Source: UBA1227 sp963629305
GTDB lineage: Bacteria > Bacillota > Clostridia > Oscillospirales > Acutalibacteraceae
DNA length: 64,000 nucleotides
Direction: 5' to 3'
NCBI GenBank assembly: GCA_963629305.1
Contig: CAVGIJ010000007.1
Span: 1-64,000, forward strand
Shown here one piece after another: positions 34,358 through 44,141 of the stretch. The position numbers were made by a program, and so were the translations under genes. The first letter of the stretch is position 1. Every line of letters starts with the position of its first letter. The notes under the pieces are model-generated. The model made no database searches. It was not told the origin of the DNA and worked only from the letters and a program-made list of their open reading frames with translations.

Positions 34358-35368
34358 TTATGCTTCAACTTTACTTCCGTTGCCTGCGTTTTTCTTTTCT
34401 TTCTTTGTTTTCTTGTAATCACTTCTGAAAGAAAGTACACCTTTGAGCATGGCAGGAACCATACCTACAAACGGTGTCATAAGTCTCAGTGGTCTGAATG
34501 CCACAAGAACATTCATTTCTCCGCTGTCCTTATTAGCAAGGTAATCCGGTGTCATGTCAAGAGCAATGTCCTTTACTGTCATGCTGCTTGCCATTTTACC
34601 GAGAGCCGGATAAGCGACTGCGGCAATAGTGCCGTACTTTATCGCTGTCTTTGCAGCGTCATCACCGCTTATTACAAGCCCGATTCTGAACCTTTTGATT
34701 ATTATACGTCTCTGAACTTTTCCGAAGGTTTTTCCCATCTTGCTGCCCATAAATGAAAGCAAGGCGATTATGGAATCAAATGAGAATCCTGAAATAAAGT
34801 CCTGAGCACTTTCGATTGCGCCCGGAATATCGTAAGACTTAAATGTTGTCACAATATTTTGAAGCTTTGAAACTTCACCGTCATCAACAACATCCGGGTA
34901 TGGATTTCCTTCCTTTTGGGCCTGTTCTGCCGCTTCATACCGGGCCTCTGCCTTTGGAATTTCCTCTGACAGTCTGGCTTCTTCGGAAGCAATGCGTTTT
35001 TCTTCCTGTTCAATGAAAACGGCGTCGTTCAGATCTTTTTCAGCGTTCTTTTTCTCCTTAGCCTCATAAGCTTTTTGTTCAGCTTTGTCCCGAGCTTTAT
35101 CCATGAAGCCTGAAACCTTAGGGCCGAATTTTGTCTTCAGCTTTTCAAGTTTCTTTGCACGTTTGGCTTTCTTCTCTTCCGAGAACATCTCCGGATATAC
35201 CTTTATCGGAATAATACCGTACTTGAGCCAAAATCTCTTATTTTCTCTCTCATAATCAAATCCAATCTGCACTTTCAGAGAAAGAGTAATAAGAACAAGA
35301 AGTGTTACAAGAATAATGAGTGCAAGAACAATTGCAATAACCCAAAATAGTATCTTAAGAAATGCCAA
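34358..35368 (-). CDS. DUF2953 membrane-anchored protein (YtfI-like)
   Basis: A 336-residue protein with one N-terminal membrane helix (about 4-32). A charged middle part rich in Lys/Glu/Ala (about 75-165) is probably coiled coil. The C-terminal DUF2953 region contains IIIKRFRIGLVISGDDAAKTAIKYG and LDMTPDYLANKDSGEMNV. The start is TTG 35368 behind GGGAGG. The function is unknown. Its fixed neighbour is ytfJ. Confidence 0.88.
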   Translation of the reverse strand: MAFLKILFWVIAIVLALIILVTLLVLITLSLKVQIGFDYERENKRFWLKYGIIPIKVYPEMFSEEKKAKRAKKLEKLKTKFGPKVSGFMDKARDKAEQKAYEAKEKKNAEKDLNDAVFIEQEEKRIASEEARLSEEIPKAEARYEAAEQAQKEGNPYPDVVDDGEVSKLQNIVTTFKSYDIPGAIESAQDFISGFSFDSIIALLSFMGSKMGKTFGKVQRRIIIKRFRIGLVISGDDAAKTAIKYGTIAAVAYPALGKMASSMTVKDIALDMTPDYLANKDSGEMNVLVAFRPLRLMTPFVGMVPAMLKGVLSFRSDYKKTKKEKKNAGNGSKVEA

Positions 35369-35408
35369 TAATCAACACCTCCCCTTTGTATTCAGTTTTG
35401 AATAATTA

Positions 35409-35987
35409 TCAGTTCGTTTGACTTTCTTCCTGAAGTTCCGGTTCATCCGAATCTTCCGTTTTTTCCGGTTCGTTTTCGACACCCGGAAGCGCAGGAAGCT
35501 CATCAAGCGATTCTATACAAAAGCAACGTAAAAACGTTGGCGTTGTACCGTAAACAAGTGGTCTGCCCGGCAAATCAAGTCTGCCGCGTTCTTCAATGAG
35601 ACCCTTTTGTGAAAGAGAAGTAATGACGCCTGAGCAATCAACTCCTCTGACCTGTTCAACAAATGACTTTGTGACAGGCTGATTGTAAGCAATAACCGCA
35701 AGCACTTCAAATGCGGCCTGTGACAACGGGACATTTCTTCTCATTTCCAAAACCTTGCGCACACTGTCGGAAAATTCCGAACGCGTACACATCTGATAAC
35801 GGTCACCGAGCGTTACAATACAAAGTCCGCCGTCTGCCTCTTCGTATTTTGCTTTGAGGTTTTCAAGAACCTGAACACAGAGTTCCGGTTCAATTTCAAG
35901 AGCCTGTGAGAGTCTGTTTACAGGGACAGGATCACCTGACGCAAAAAGAATTGCTTCTATAGACGCCTGAATATTGTTGGCATTCAA
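35409..35987 (-). CDS. scpB: Segregation and condensation protein B
   Basis: A 192-residue kleisin-associated winged-helix protein. It has IEAILFASGDPVPVNRLSQ, LSQAAFEVLAVIAYNQPVTK and GRPLVYGTTPTFLRCF. It forms the SMC-ScpA-ScpB condensin with the product of the gene just upstream (16-base gap). The last 25 residues are acidic and probably disordered. The start follows GGGGAGG. Confidence 0.95.
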   Translation of the reverse strand: MNANNIQASIEAILFASGDPVPVNRLSQALEIEPELCVQVLENLKAKYEEADGGLCIVTLGDRYQMCTRSEFSDSVRKVLEMRRNVPLSQAAFEVLAVIAYNQPVTKSFVEQVRGVDCSGVITSLSQKGLIEERGRLDLPGRPLVYGTTPTFLRCFCIESLDELPALPGVENEPEKTEDSDEPELQEESQTN

Positions 35988-36002
35988 GCTGTAAACCTCC
36001 CC

Positions 36003-36713
36003 TTAAGCCTTGTTTCTTGTAAGTTCAAAGCACATGTCATTATCGTTGCCGATTGCCTTTATTCGTTTTGCTTTTACAAGTTCAAGAACGGCAAGAAAAG
36101 TCGCAACCATATCCGAACGTGATTCCGAGGCTTCAATAAGAGAACTGAATTTCAGTTCGTCACCTTTCAATGCGCGTCTTAAAATAAAGACAATCTTCGA
36201 TGATACAGAAACTATCTTTTTGGTAACAATCGCAGTGAATGACTCTATGGGCGGCGGAAGCTTTCTTCTTCCTTTGCCGAGAGCACTGATATATGCTGAG
36301 AACAACTCATCCGGTTCATGTAGGAGTCTGTACGTCTCATCCTTATCAATAACCTGCGGTTTTTTCGTTATAAGGTCAAATCCGCGGGCCTCTGCTTTAA
36401 GCTTTTCAGCCATCAACTGACAGTCTCTGTACTCGAGGAGTTCACCCTGTAACTCCATTTTCAACTGATCTGCCTCCTCGTGCTTCGGAAGAAGGGATAC
36501 AGTTTTTATGTAAACCAGGCGAGCTGCCATTTCAAGAAATTCGCTGGCAACCTCCATGTCTGATTCCTGCATTTGTCTGACATAAGATGTGTACTGATCA
36601 ACCAGTTCAATAATCGGTATGTCCATAATATCCAGTTTATGTTTTGTTATGAGGGACAAAAGCAAATCCATCGGGCCCTCAAATACCGGAAGTGTGTAAG
36701 ATATCTTCTCCAT
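36003..36713 (-). CDS. scpA: Segregation and condensation protein A
   Basis: A 236-residue kleisin. The N-terminal SMC-binding part is YTLPVFEGPMDLLLSLI and the C-terminal winged helix includes SDMVATFLAVLELVKAKRI. ATG 36713 with GAGG upstream is chosen over TTG 36728, which overlaps that site. It follows the site-2 protease gene by 11 bases. Confidence 0.95.
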   Translation of the reverse strand: MEKISYTLPVFEGPMDLLLSLITKHKLDIMDIPIIELVDQYTSYVRQMQESDMEVASEFLEMAARLVYIKTVSLLPKHEEADQLKMELQGELLEYRDCQLMAEKLKAEARGFDLITKKPQVIDKDETYRLLHEPDELFSAYISALGKGRRKLPPPIESFTAIVTKKIVSVSSKIVFILRRALKGDELKFSSLIEASESRSDMVATFLAVLELVKAKRIKAIGNDNDMCFELTRNKA

Positions 36714-36724
36714 AAAGTTATACC

Positions 36725-37405
36725 TCAATGGAGTGCGCTAAACGGAAGAGCTGAGATGAAATATAAAAATTTCAAAACAAATCCGGAAAGCCATGATACA
36801 GGTGTTGTAAGTATTCTCGTGAAGAGAAGAACCATAATTATTATGGAAACAATTTGCTGATTTGCGTATAACTTATACTCAATCTCCGGCGGTAAAAATG
36901 CCATGAGAATAGTAAAACCGTCAAACATAGGTATGGGCAATAAATTAAGTACTGCAAGATAAACACTTATTTGCGAAGTAACACTGAAAAATATATCTAT
37001 TGCCTGACCGATAACCATACCGTACAGGTTTGGGAAGATAACAAATATAACAGTCCTTATAAAAATGAGAAGCCACGCGAGTAAGATACTCGACAGAGGT
37101 CCGGCAGCCGCAACAAGTGCAAGGTCTCCCTTAGGATTCTTGAAATTGCGCGAGTCAATCGGACACGGTTTACCCCATCCAAAACCAATGAGTACAAGTA
37201 AAACCGTACCGAGAGGATCAATATGTGCGAGTGGGTCAAGTGTTAAGCGACCTCTGAGTTTTACGGTATTGTCACCGAGTTTATAAGCGACAAACGCATG
37301 TGAAAATTCATGAAGTGGAATCAGCGCAAATACCAGAAAAACAGCGGCTACGATTGTAACTGCAATTTGTAAAATACTGCCACTGAAAAGAGCAGACAAA
37401 AGCAT
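36725..37405 (-). CDS. Site-2 protease family membrane metallopeptidase (M50)
   Basis: A 226-residue polytopic protein with about five to six helices. The zinc motif HEFSHAFVAYKLGD (HExxH) is in an early helix, and the third-ligand region LNLLPIPMFDGF is in a later helix. This short rhomboid-like M50 class often sits next to scpAB in Firmicutes. The substrate is unknown. ATG 37405 has GGGGTG six bases upstream. Confidence 0.92.
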   Translation of the reverse strand: MLLSALFSGSILQIAVTIVAAVFLVFALIPLHEFSHAFVAYKLGDNTVKLRGRLTLDPLAHIDPLGTVLLVLIGFGWGKPCPIDSRNFKNPKGDLALVAAAGPLSSILLAWLLIFIRTVIFVIFPNLYGMVIGQAIDIFFSVTSQISVYLAVLNLLPIPMFDGFTILMAFLPPEIEYKLYANQQIVSIIIMVLLFTRILTTPVSWLSGFVLKFLYFISALPFSALH

Positions 37406-37504
37406 GAATTTCACCCCGGATAAGCATAATAACACATATAATCAAAAATATACAATAAAAAGAATACTAAAAAAATTACAAACCGTCAATGGTAAAATGA
37501 AAAA

Positions 37505-38461
37505 TCAAAGCATTTTTAGTCCAACTATCCTATATATTCCGGAAAAATCCTGTTTTTTGAATACATTTCCACAAGATGTTGGAACTTTTTCGGAAAAAAT
37601 CGACATAATATCGTCTGCCTCATCTTCCCCGCATTCGACTAAAAGCAAACCGCCGGATTTAAGTTTCGGTATCCATCGCTTTGCAATTGCTCTGTAAAAA
37701 AGCAGTCCGTCCGCACCGCCGTCAAGAGCCATATAGGGTTCGTGTAAAACCTCACTTTGAAGGCCCGCTATTTCATCACTTTTTATGTATGGCGGATTAG
37801 ATACTATCAAATCGAACGAGATTTTTGAAGAATTGACAATGTGATTGCAGCCGGTGAGTACATCGTCAAGAAAAGGTGTGACATTTTTAAGTCCGTAAAT
37901 TGCAATATTCTGTTTTAAATACTCGATTGCTTTTCTCGACTTTTCAATTTCAAAAACCTTGCAATTTTCGAAATTGTAGGCAATAGTTGTACCAATGCAT
38001 CCCGAGCCGGAGCAAAGATCAAGGACAGCCGGCGTATAGCGGTCACTTCGCGCCGCGTCTTTTCCGTATATTACCTTGTACATCTCATACATCTTTTCAG
38101 GCATGATGTCGTCGAAGTTGTCGCGTAAAAATTCAAGTGAATAGTCAACAAGAAGTTCGGTTTCGGGCCTCGGTATAAGGACGCCTTCGCCTACTTTAAA
38201 AGTGAGATTGTAAAAGTCCCATTCGCCCAAGATATATTGAAGCGGCTCACCGGAAAGTCTTTTCTTCAATGCGACTTTGAGCTTTTCAAACTGTTCATCT
38301 CCGACATACTGTGAAAGACAGAGCTCGAGATTTTTTCTTTTTATCTCAGTCGCATAAGCCACGAGTTCGGCAACATCGGTATCTGTGTCTTCGGGAATTG
38401 TTTCAAGTTTCTCTTTAGCATAGTCCACAAGTTGTGAAATCGTATATCTGTTTTCAATCAT
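37505..38461 (-). CDS. prmC: Peptide chain release factor N5-glutamine methyltransferase
   Basis: A 318-residue PrmC/HemK. The N-terminal helical domain contains AYATEIKRKNLELCLSQYV. The SAM motif is DLCSGSGCIGTTIA and the catalytic NPPY is in LIVSNPPYIKSDEIAGLQ. It methylates the GGQ glutamine of RF1/RF2. It overlaps the DUF1385 gene by four bases; prfA is not in the window, which breaks the usual prfA-prmC pairing. Confidence 0.95.
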   Translation of the reverse strand: MIENRYTISQLVDYAKEKLETIPEDTDTDVAELVAYATEIKRKNLELCLSQYVGDEQFEKLKVALKKRLSGEPLQYILGEWDFYNLTFKVGEGVLIPRPETELLVDYSLEFLRDNFDDIMPEKMYEMYKVIYGKDAARSDRYTPAVLDLCSGSGCIGTTIAYNFENCKVFEIEKSRKAIEYLKQNIAIYGLKNVTPFLDDVLTGCNHIVNSSKISFDLIVSNPPYIKSDEIAGLQSEVLHEPYMALDGGADGLLFYRAIAKRWIPKLKSGGLLLVECGEDEADDIMSIFSEKVPTSCGNVFKKQDFSGIYRIVGLKML

Positions 38462-39423
38462 TTGATATCCAGATCCTCATCATGTTCAAGAACATATTTA
38501 AATGCCGCAATTCCGCATTCGATCATATCATCCGACGGCTCACAGGTGCTTATTCTCTGCATCCAAAGACCCGGTGCCGAACATATCCTTGTAAAAGTAT
38601 TGTCATGCTTTCCCGCATATCTTATAAACTCGTATCCTATACCCATTACAAGCGGAAGAACCAAAAGCTTTGCAAAAACCCAAAGAGGTCTGCTTGCCGA
38701 AAGTCCCGGAAAAACAACTATAAGCGCCGTGGAAATAAAAATGCTGAGTATCATCATTACAAACATAAAGCTTGTGCCGCAGCGTGGATGGAATCTTATC
38801 TGTTTCCTTACATTTTCAACAGTGAGCGGCAATCCGTGTTCATAGCAGAAAATTGTCTTGTGCTCCGCCCCGTGGTACATAAATACGCGATGTATATCAT
38901 TCATTTTTGAAACCGCATACATGTATATGACAAAAACAATAATTTTTATAATTCCTTCAAAAAGAGGATGAAGTTTATGGGCGTCAAGTACACCGCTTGT
39001 AATATATTTATCAAACATATCTACAAGAAAAGCCGGCAGATACATGAAAAGGACGAGAGAAATTGCGACACCTAAAATTGCGGAAACAACACCGATTATT
39101 TGCATCATATGCTCGCCGAAATGCTCATCAATCCATTTATCAATCTTTCCCTCAGGCTCCATATCCTCAAGGCCGGATTTTTCAGCTGATTCCATAAGAC
39201 ATTTGTAACCGAACACGATGGATTCAATGAAATTTACCACTCCGCGAATGATAGGCAATCCGAAAATCTTATACCTTTCACGCAGCGGACTTAATTTTTT
39301 TTCAGTTAATTCGATTTCCCCGCTTGGCAGCCGCAGAGCCATTGCAGCAACATTCTTGCCACGCATAACAATACCCTCGATAAGGGCCTGTCCGCCAATC
39401 ATCGTTTTACGATCCACGCTCAT
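38458..39423 (-). CDS. DUF1385 membrane protein (YqhQ-like)
   Basis: A 321-residue protein. The N-terminal signature IGGQALIEGIVMRGKN is typical of DUF1385, as is MYHGAEHKTIFCYEHGLPLT, which contains several potential metal ligands. About four to five membrane helices lie after residue 100. The function is not established. It is joined by four-base overlaps to the histidine kinase before it and prmC after it. Confidence 0.92.
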   Translation of the reverse strand: MSVDRKTMIGGQALIEGIVMRGKNVAAMALRLPSGEIELTEKKLSPLRERYKIFGLPIIRGVVNFIESIVFGYKCLMESAEKSGLEDMEPEGKIDKWIDEHFGEHMMQIIGVVSAILGVAISLVLFMYLPAFLVDMFDKYITSGVLDAHKLHPLFEGIIKIIVFVIYMYAVSKMNDIHRVFMYHGAEHKTIFCYEHGLPLTVENVRKQIRFHPRCGTSFMFVMMILSIFISTALIVVFPGLSASRPLWVFAKLLVLPLVMGIGYEFIRYAGKHDNTFTRICSAPGLWMQRISTCEPSDDMIECGIAAFKYVLEHDEDLDIK

Positions 39424-40967
39424 ATTTCTACCTCTTGTTCTAATAAGTCATTGCTGTTTTCTTTGGACTCCTCAACAATTTCAGGAGGAATCGGAAGGTC
39501 ATTCGTAAGTTCGACATACTCTATCGGGAATGTGGTGGTTACACGTGTTCCGACATTGAGTTCACTGGTTATGTCAAGTTCTCCCCCGTGCATATTTACT
39601 ATTTCATCACACACGGCAAGGCCAATACCGGATCCGCGTACGGAAATGTTTGATTTGTAAAACTTTTGTTTTACTCTCGGAAGGTCGTCCTCGGAAATTC
39701 CGCAGCCGGTATCCTCAACAAGTATCCTGAGTGTTGCCATTTGCATTTGTGCGTCTTCTAAGTCTTCACCCTTTTCAGGAGGATCAATTTGAACAGTTAC
39801 CGTAACCCTACCGCCTTGGGAAGTATACTTAAAGGCATTGTCAAGAACATTTACAAACACCTGTTTTATTCTGTCAGGATCCCCTATCATTGGTGCCGGA
39901 TTATGAGGTGCATTGTAAAGAAGATCTATTCCCTCTCTCATCGACCTGTCTTTAAAAACAAATATGGTCTCATCAAGTTCGGCAAGAACATCCATTTTTT
40001 CTTTACGAAGAGTCAATCTTCCGTTGATAATCTTTGAAAGGTCAAGAAGATCATTTACGACATTGGTTAATCGTCCCGACTCGTTTATGATAACCTCGAT
40101 ACCTTTTTTCGTAAGCTCGGGATCGGAATCTCCCATTTCAAGAAGCGTTTCACCCCACCCTTTTATCGCTGTGAGCGGCGTCTTCATCTCATGTGAGACC
40201 GTTGAAATAAAGTCATTTTTCATCTTATCCGACGAACTGATTTCCTCTGCCATATAATTGATATTTTCACACAGTTCGGAAATCTCATCATCGTACTTTT
40301 GCGGCGATGCACGAGCGGATAAATCCCCTCCCGCAATTCTCTTTGCAATCTCATTAATTTCATTTACTGGTCTTACAATGGACTGGACAAAATAAAATCC
40401 CGAAAGAGAAATAAGCAAAATAATGAGAGCGAAAACCACGAGGATGATTATAAAGAACTGTGCAAGTTGCATAAATATTTGATCCATGGAAATGATGTAA
40501 CGTATTGCCCCCGTCTCATTTCCGTCAACCGTAGGTAACAAAAACGTCTGTGAACGAATCGGCTCACCGTTTTCATTTTGACCGCTGTAAATTGCGCTTC
40601 TTGACTTTGATTTCATCGCGTCATCAAAATCCGGAATATCCTGTTTTTCAACCTTGAAACCCGAAGATGAAATGACAACATTGCCATCCGCATCTATCAC
40701 CCAAACTTCCATGACGTCTTTTTGAGAAAAGTTTTCAATATATATGCGCGCCCCGGTCTCGAAGTTATCCCTCGATGAACCAATATAGTATGAGAAAAAA
40801 GAGGCAACAGAGTTTGAATATTGCGAATTCAGTTTTACATCAACGGTAGAAATGTAATAATTCTGCGTTATCATAAGAAACATAACACTGAATAGAAAAA
40901 GAGTAACAACAACTCCGAGCAATGTATCTGTAATCCAACGTTTTGTAATTCCCGATGATGCTCCCAT
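39420..40967 (-). CDS. Membrane sensor histidine kinase with HAMP domain
   Basis: A 515-residue kinase. A membrane helix at about 16-36, an extracytoplasmic sensor of about 130 residues (VWVIDADGNVVISSSGF suggests a Cache/PAS-like fold), a second helix at about 170-193, a HAMP domain (about 194-245), HisKA with H259 in TVSHEMKTPLTAIKGW, and HATPase motifs NVLDNAFKYTS, VEDTGCGI and GSGIGLAVCDEI. The C-terminal 25 residues are acidic. The response regulator lies 39 bases upstream. The overlap with DUF1385 (ATGA) ties kinase and membrane protein expression together. It resembles WalK/VicK in layout, but no WalHIJ genes are near. Confidence 0.94.
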   Translation of the reverse strand: MGASSGITKRWITDTLLGVVVTLFLFSVMFLMITQNYYISTVDVKLNSQYSNSVASFFSYYIGSSRDNFETGARIYIENFSQKDVMEVWVIDADGNVVISSSGFKVEKQDIPDFDDAMKSKSRSAIYSGQNENGEPIRSQTFLLPTVDGNETGAIRYIISMDQIFMQLAQFFIIILVVFALIILLISLSGFYFVQSIVRPVNEINEIAKRIAGGDLSARASPQKYDDEISELCENINYMAEEISSSDKMKNDFISTVSHEMKTPLTAIKGWGETLLEMGDSDPELTKKGIEVIINESGRLTNVVNDLLDLSKIINGRLTLRKEKMDVLAELDETIFVFKDRSMREGIDLLYNAPHNPAPMIGDPDRIKQVFVNVLDNAFKYTSQGGRVTVTVQIDPPEKGEDLEDAQMQMATLRILVEDTGCGISEDDLPRVKQKFYKSNISVRGSGIGLAVCDEIVNMHGGELDITSELNVGTRVTTTFPIEYVELTNDLPIPPEIVEESKENSNDLLEQEVEI

Positions 40968-41006
40968 TTGCCGTCACTCCCTTCTTATAATAAAAAATTC
41001 CTTTTA

Positions 41007-41705
41007 TCAAACAACCCACTTATAGCCGAGTCCCCACACGGTTGTAAGGTGCTTCGGATTTGAAGGTGTATCTTCAATTTTCATTCTGAGTCTTCGTATG
41101 TTTACATCGACTATTTTTTCTTCGCCGTAGTATGAAGCACCCCATACTTCTTTGAGAATATCGTTTCGTGAAAGGGCGGCTCCGGGATTTGTGAAAAGAT
41201 ATTCCATTATTTGAAACTCAACTTGAGTAAGATCAATAAGTTGTCCGTTTTTCGTAAGTGTCCTGCTTCGAATATCCAAGACAAATTCTCCTAGTTCAAT
41301 AACGCTCTTTTGAGCAGATTCATTGCCGGAATTCATAACAACCCGTCTGTGCACGGCATCTACACGAGCCATAAGTTCGGCCGGCGAAAAAGGCTTTGTG
41401 ACGTAATCATCAGCCCCGACAAGCAGACCTGTTACCTTGTCCATCTCCTCTGTCTTTGCCGTAAGCATTATTATTCCGAGGCTCGTGCTCTGCTCGCGAA
41501 GTCTTTTACAAACCTCAATTCCGTCCATCTCAGGCATCATTATGTCAAGGAGAACAACATCAAAATCTCCGTTTGCCGCATTATAGAGTTGAAGTGCTTC
41601 CAGCCCGTTTTCAGCTTCCGTTACCGTATACCCGGCGTGCTTCAAATTTACAACTACGAACGCACGTATGGAGGCCTCGTCTTCAGCAACAAGAATTTTT
41701 TTCAT
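41007..41705 (-). CDS. OmpR-family response regulator
   Basis: A 232-residue regulator. The receiver has E8/D9, phospho-acceptor D54 in VVLLDIMMPEMDG, T in IIMLTAKTEEMD and K in YVTKPFSPAEL. The winged-helix domain has IVDVNIRRLRMKIED and TVWGLGYKWV. ATG 41705 follows GAGG. It pairs with the kinase downstream and follows the FG-GAP protein gene by 13 bases, so all three are probably co-transcribed. Confidence 0.95.
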   Translation of the reverse strand: MKKILVAEDEASIRAFVVVNLKHAGYTVTEAENGLEALQLYNAANGDFDVVLLDIMMPEMDGIEVCKRLREQSTSLGIIMLTAKTEEMDKVTGLLVGADDYVTKPFSPAELMARVDAVHRRVVMNSGNESAQKSVIELGEFVLDIRSRTLTKNGQLIDLTQVEFQIMEYLFTNPGAALSRNDILKEVWGASYYGEEKIVDVNIRRLRMKIEDTPSNPKHLTTVWGLGYKWVV

Positions 41706-41718
41706 TTTTCCACCTCAT

Positions 41719-43095
41719 CTATTTGAAGAAAATTATACTGTTTTCAATTTTTTCGTTCGTAAATCCGGCCGCCTGACCTGCACTTGTAATACTTCCGAAA
41801 ATAATATACTCTCCGTTTGCGGCCTTAAATGTATATGTCTCATCATCGGTAAATTCAGATTCATTCATAACTGAAAGAGTGAACAAAGGCTCAAGTTTTT
41901 TTGTTCCGTCCGAGGTGTTATAAAAGGTAACAACTCCCTTATCGGTTTGTTTGTAAACAACAATATGATCCTTCGCCTTCTCATCAATCAAAAAGACATA
42001 GCCTATGGTGTTATTTATGAACGAATACAGTTTTGGATGAAGTCCTTGAGGCTTCATTTCATACCATGTCGTAAGACTCAATTTAGTTTCATTACTGTTT
42101 GTTTGACCGGATGCTGTCGTATTGTTGCCGGTCTGCTCAGCACCAATATTATTTACCGGTATTTCTATGATTCCGTCATTATCAATATCCATTGATGCAA
42201 TGGCAGGTGTTCGCAAAGTACTGAGGTTTGAAAGTGTTGCGGAATCAAGAAGCGGAGCCACGAGTGCATGGGCATTTCCGTCCCACCATATAACCTCGGT
42301 TATCATACTGTCGTCGCCTTTATAAGCATCCAGATATGCAATTGCACGATCTTCACTTATTTTCTGAATTTTAAGTGAAGAATAGGCTGAAACTGAACCG
42401 TCAAGCGACACCGTATTTCCAACAGCCGTAAAAGTCTTTTCATCGGACATTTTGAGCAGCGATGCATATGATTTTTGTATCTTTGTGTCACTGTTGTCAA
42501 GCCAAGTTACCAGTATTTCATCCTTGCCATCGCTATCCATATCCGCAATTCCCATATACGAATACTTTTGATTTACGGCAGTATCCAGTCCCGAAACCTT
42601 TCCATTTGACATATTTACCGAATGTACGGTCATTATCTTCGAAGAATTTGCATCGTAAAGGCTCCATCCGATAACAATTTCCTGAACATTATCGTTGTCA
42701 AAATCATCAAAAGCAACGGATACGACTTCACTTCCATAACCGGCATCATCATAGACGCTAACCCATTTACCATCAATAAAATCCAAAATGTTTATTCGGA
42801 CAGTCGCCTCATCTGATTTTAGCGTATAAAAAACCAAAGTCTCGTCATGATTGTCATCATCGATATCTTTTGTTACAAACGCAGATCTGTAATCACCCGA
42901 AGTCGGATACTTCAATGAAACGTCATTATTGTTTTTTACAGACGATTCAAACGCCTGTTGAATAAGTGCATTTTGTCCGGTCAAACTCGGCGGAGTCATG
43001 ATTTCAGCAGGTGATTTCAGCCTTATCACAAACAGAAGAAGTATCGGAAGCAGTATAAGTGCCGAAATAAAAATAATTATCCACTTTTTCCCCAT
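41719..43095 (-). CDS. Membrane-anchored FG-GAP/VCBS-type repeat protein
   Basis: A 458-residue protein with an N-terminal anchor or signal (WIIIFISALILLPILLLFVI, no lipobox cysteine) and an exported domain with at least four calcium-binding-like motifs: DIDDDNHDE, DFDNDNVQE, DMDSDGKDE and DIDNDGIIE. This pattern is typical of integrin-alpha-like FG-GAP propeller blades. It is immediately upstream of a two-component system, so it could be an accessory sensor or a wall-binding protein; that link is inferred from position. Confidence 0.85.
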   Translation of the reverse strand: MGKKWIIIFISALILLPILLLFVIRLKSPAEIMTPPSLTGQNALIQQAFESSVKNNNDVSLKYPTSGDYRSAFVTKDIDDDNHDETLVFYTLKSDEATVRINILDFIDGKWVSVYDDAGYGSEVVSVAFDDFDNDNVQEIVIGWSLYDANSSKIMTVHSVNMSNGKVSGLDTAVNQKYSYMGIADMDSDGKDEILVTWLDNSDTKIQKSYASLLKMSDEKTFTAVGNTVSLDGSVSAYSSLKIQKISEDRAIAYLDAYKGDDSMITEVIWWDGNAHALVAPLLDSATLSNLSTLRTPAIASMDIDNDGIIEIPVNNIGAEQTGNNTTASGQTNSNETKLSLTTWYEMKPQGLHPKLYSFINNTIGYVFLIDEKAKDHIVVYKQTDKGVVTFYNTSDGTKKLEPLFTLSVMNESEFTDDETYTFKAANGEYIIFGSITSAGQAAGFTNEKIENSIIFFK

Positions 43096-43121
43096 CTTAT
43101 CCTGCTCCTTTCATATAAACT

Positions 43122-44141
43122 TTAAGTCGTTTTTTCTTCATCCACAGTAATATACACTTTGAATGTTGCACTCTCATCAGAAGGTTTTCCGTCTTTTATC
43201 TGTGATGTGTCCATCTCAATGGTGTTTATACCGGTCGTAAGTGTACCGAAGTCAACAGTGCCAAGCGAAATTTCCTGCAATGTACCGAGTTTATTTGTGT
43301 CAACCGCAATTTTTATTTTGTCGGGAGAACAAAGAACATGCGGAGGATTGTTAATGTAATATGTCGGCACATTGGACAAGTCTACAGTTACCGGCAATTC
43401 AACCGTCTTATAAACGGGAATTGTTATTGTGACATCCTTTTCCCCTGTGTCGGCAGTTATATATTTGACCTCGGCACCGTATGAATCCGCTACCGTAAGA
43501 TCAGCCGTAAGTGTTTCGGTTTCCTTAAGCTTTCCCTTGGTTTCAACTGTCGCTATTGCATGTCTTATCTTTTCGATTTCAGTTGTCGGGCCCGTCACCT
43601 TTATCTTCTCAACCGAGAGTATCGGATCATCCGTGGTATAATCATCGGAATAAAGAAGATTGTCACTTTGACAATTTATTTTGGGTTCAACATTGAGTTC
43701 AACGGTTTTTTTCGTATCAAAATAGACCTCAATATTGTCGAGTGATTTTGATACTATTTGATAATCGGCATTTGAGTCGTTTGCGGTTGCTTTCAATTGA
43801 AGTGAATAGTTACCGGGAGCGTCAACATGTGTCGTAATTGCCGTAACGGTAAAGTCGTCAGCGGTAAGTACATTGTCACCGACAAGGTAGCGTTTGCCTT
43901 TTACGGTTATGTCAACGTAAACATCATCCACACCGAAGGTTTCATATCCAAGCTGGCTCGGGACACTGTCATCAATGGTCACCTTGACGTTTTCCACTAC
44001 ACGCTCAACCTCAGGTGCTTCGTTGAGCGAAATTGCAAGCCATACGGCGAACGCCAGTATAAAAGATATAACAAGAAGAATTTTGTTGTTGCCGAGCAAA
44101 GACTGTAAAGATAATTTTTTTATCTGTTTATTGCTTTCCAT
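43122..44141 (-). CDS. cdaR: YbbR-domain protein, CdaA regulator CdaR
   Basis: A 339-residue protein with one N-terminal membrane helix (about 16-42, ILLVISFILAFAVWLAISL) and about three extracytoplasmic YbbR repeats (for example YETFGVDDVYVDITVKGKRYLVGD). It modulates the diadenylate cyclase encoded just upstream, whose 3' end it overlaps by 14 bases. glmM, the third member of the usual set, is not in the window. Confidence 0.94.
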   Translation of the reverse strand: MESNKQIKKLSLQSLLGNNKILLVISFILAFAVWLAISLNEAPEVERVVENVKVTIDDSVPSQLGYETFGVDDVYVDITVKGKRYLVGDNVLTADDFTVTAITTHVDAPGNYSLQLKATANDSNADYQIVSKSLDNIEVYFDTKKTVELNVEPKINCQSDNLLYSDDYTTDDPILSVEKIKVTGPTTEIEKIRHAIATVETKGKLKETETLTADLTVADSYGAEVKYITADTGEKDVTITIPVYKTVELPVTVDLSNVPTYYINNPPHVLCSPDKIKIAVDTNKLGTLQEISLGTVDFGTLTTGINTIEMDTSQIKDGKPSDESATFKVYITVDEEKTT

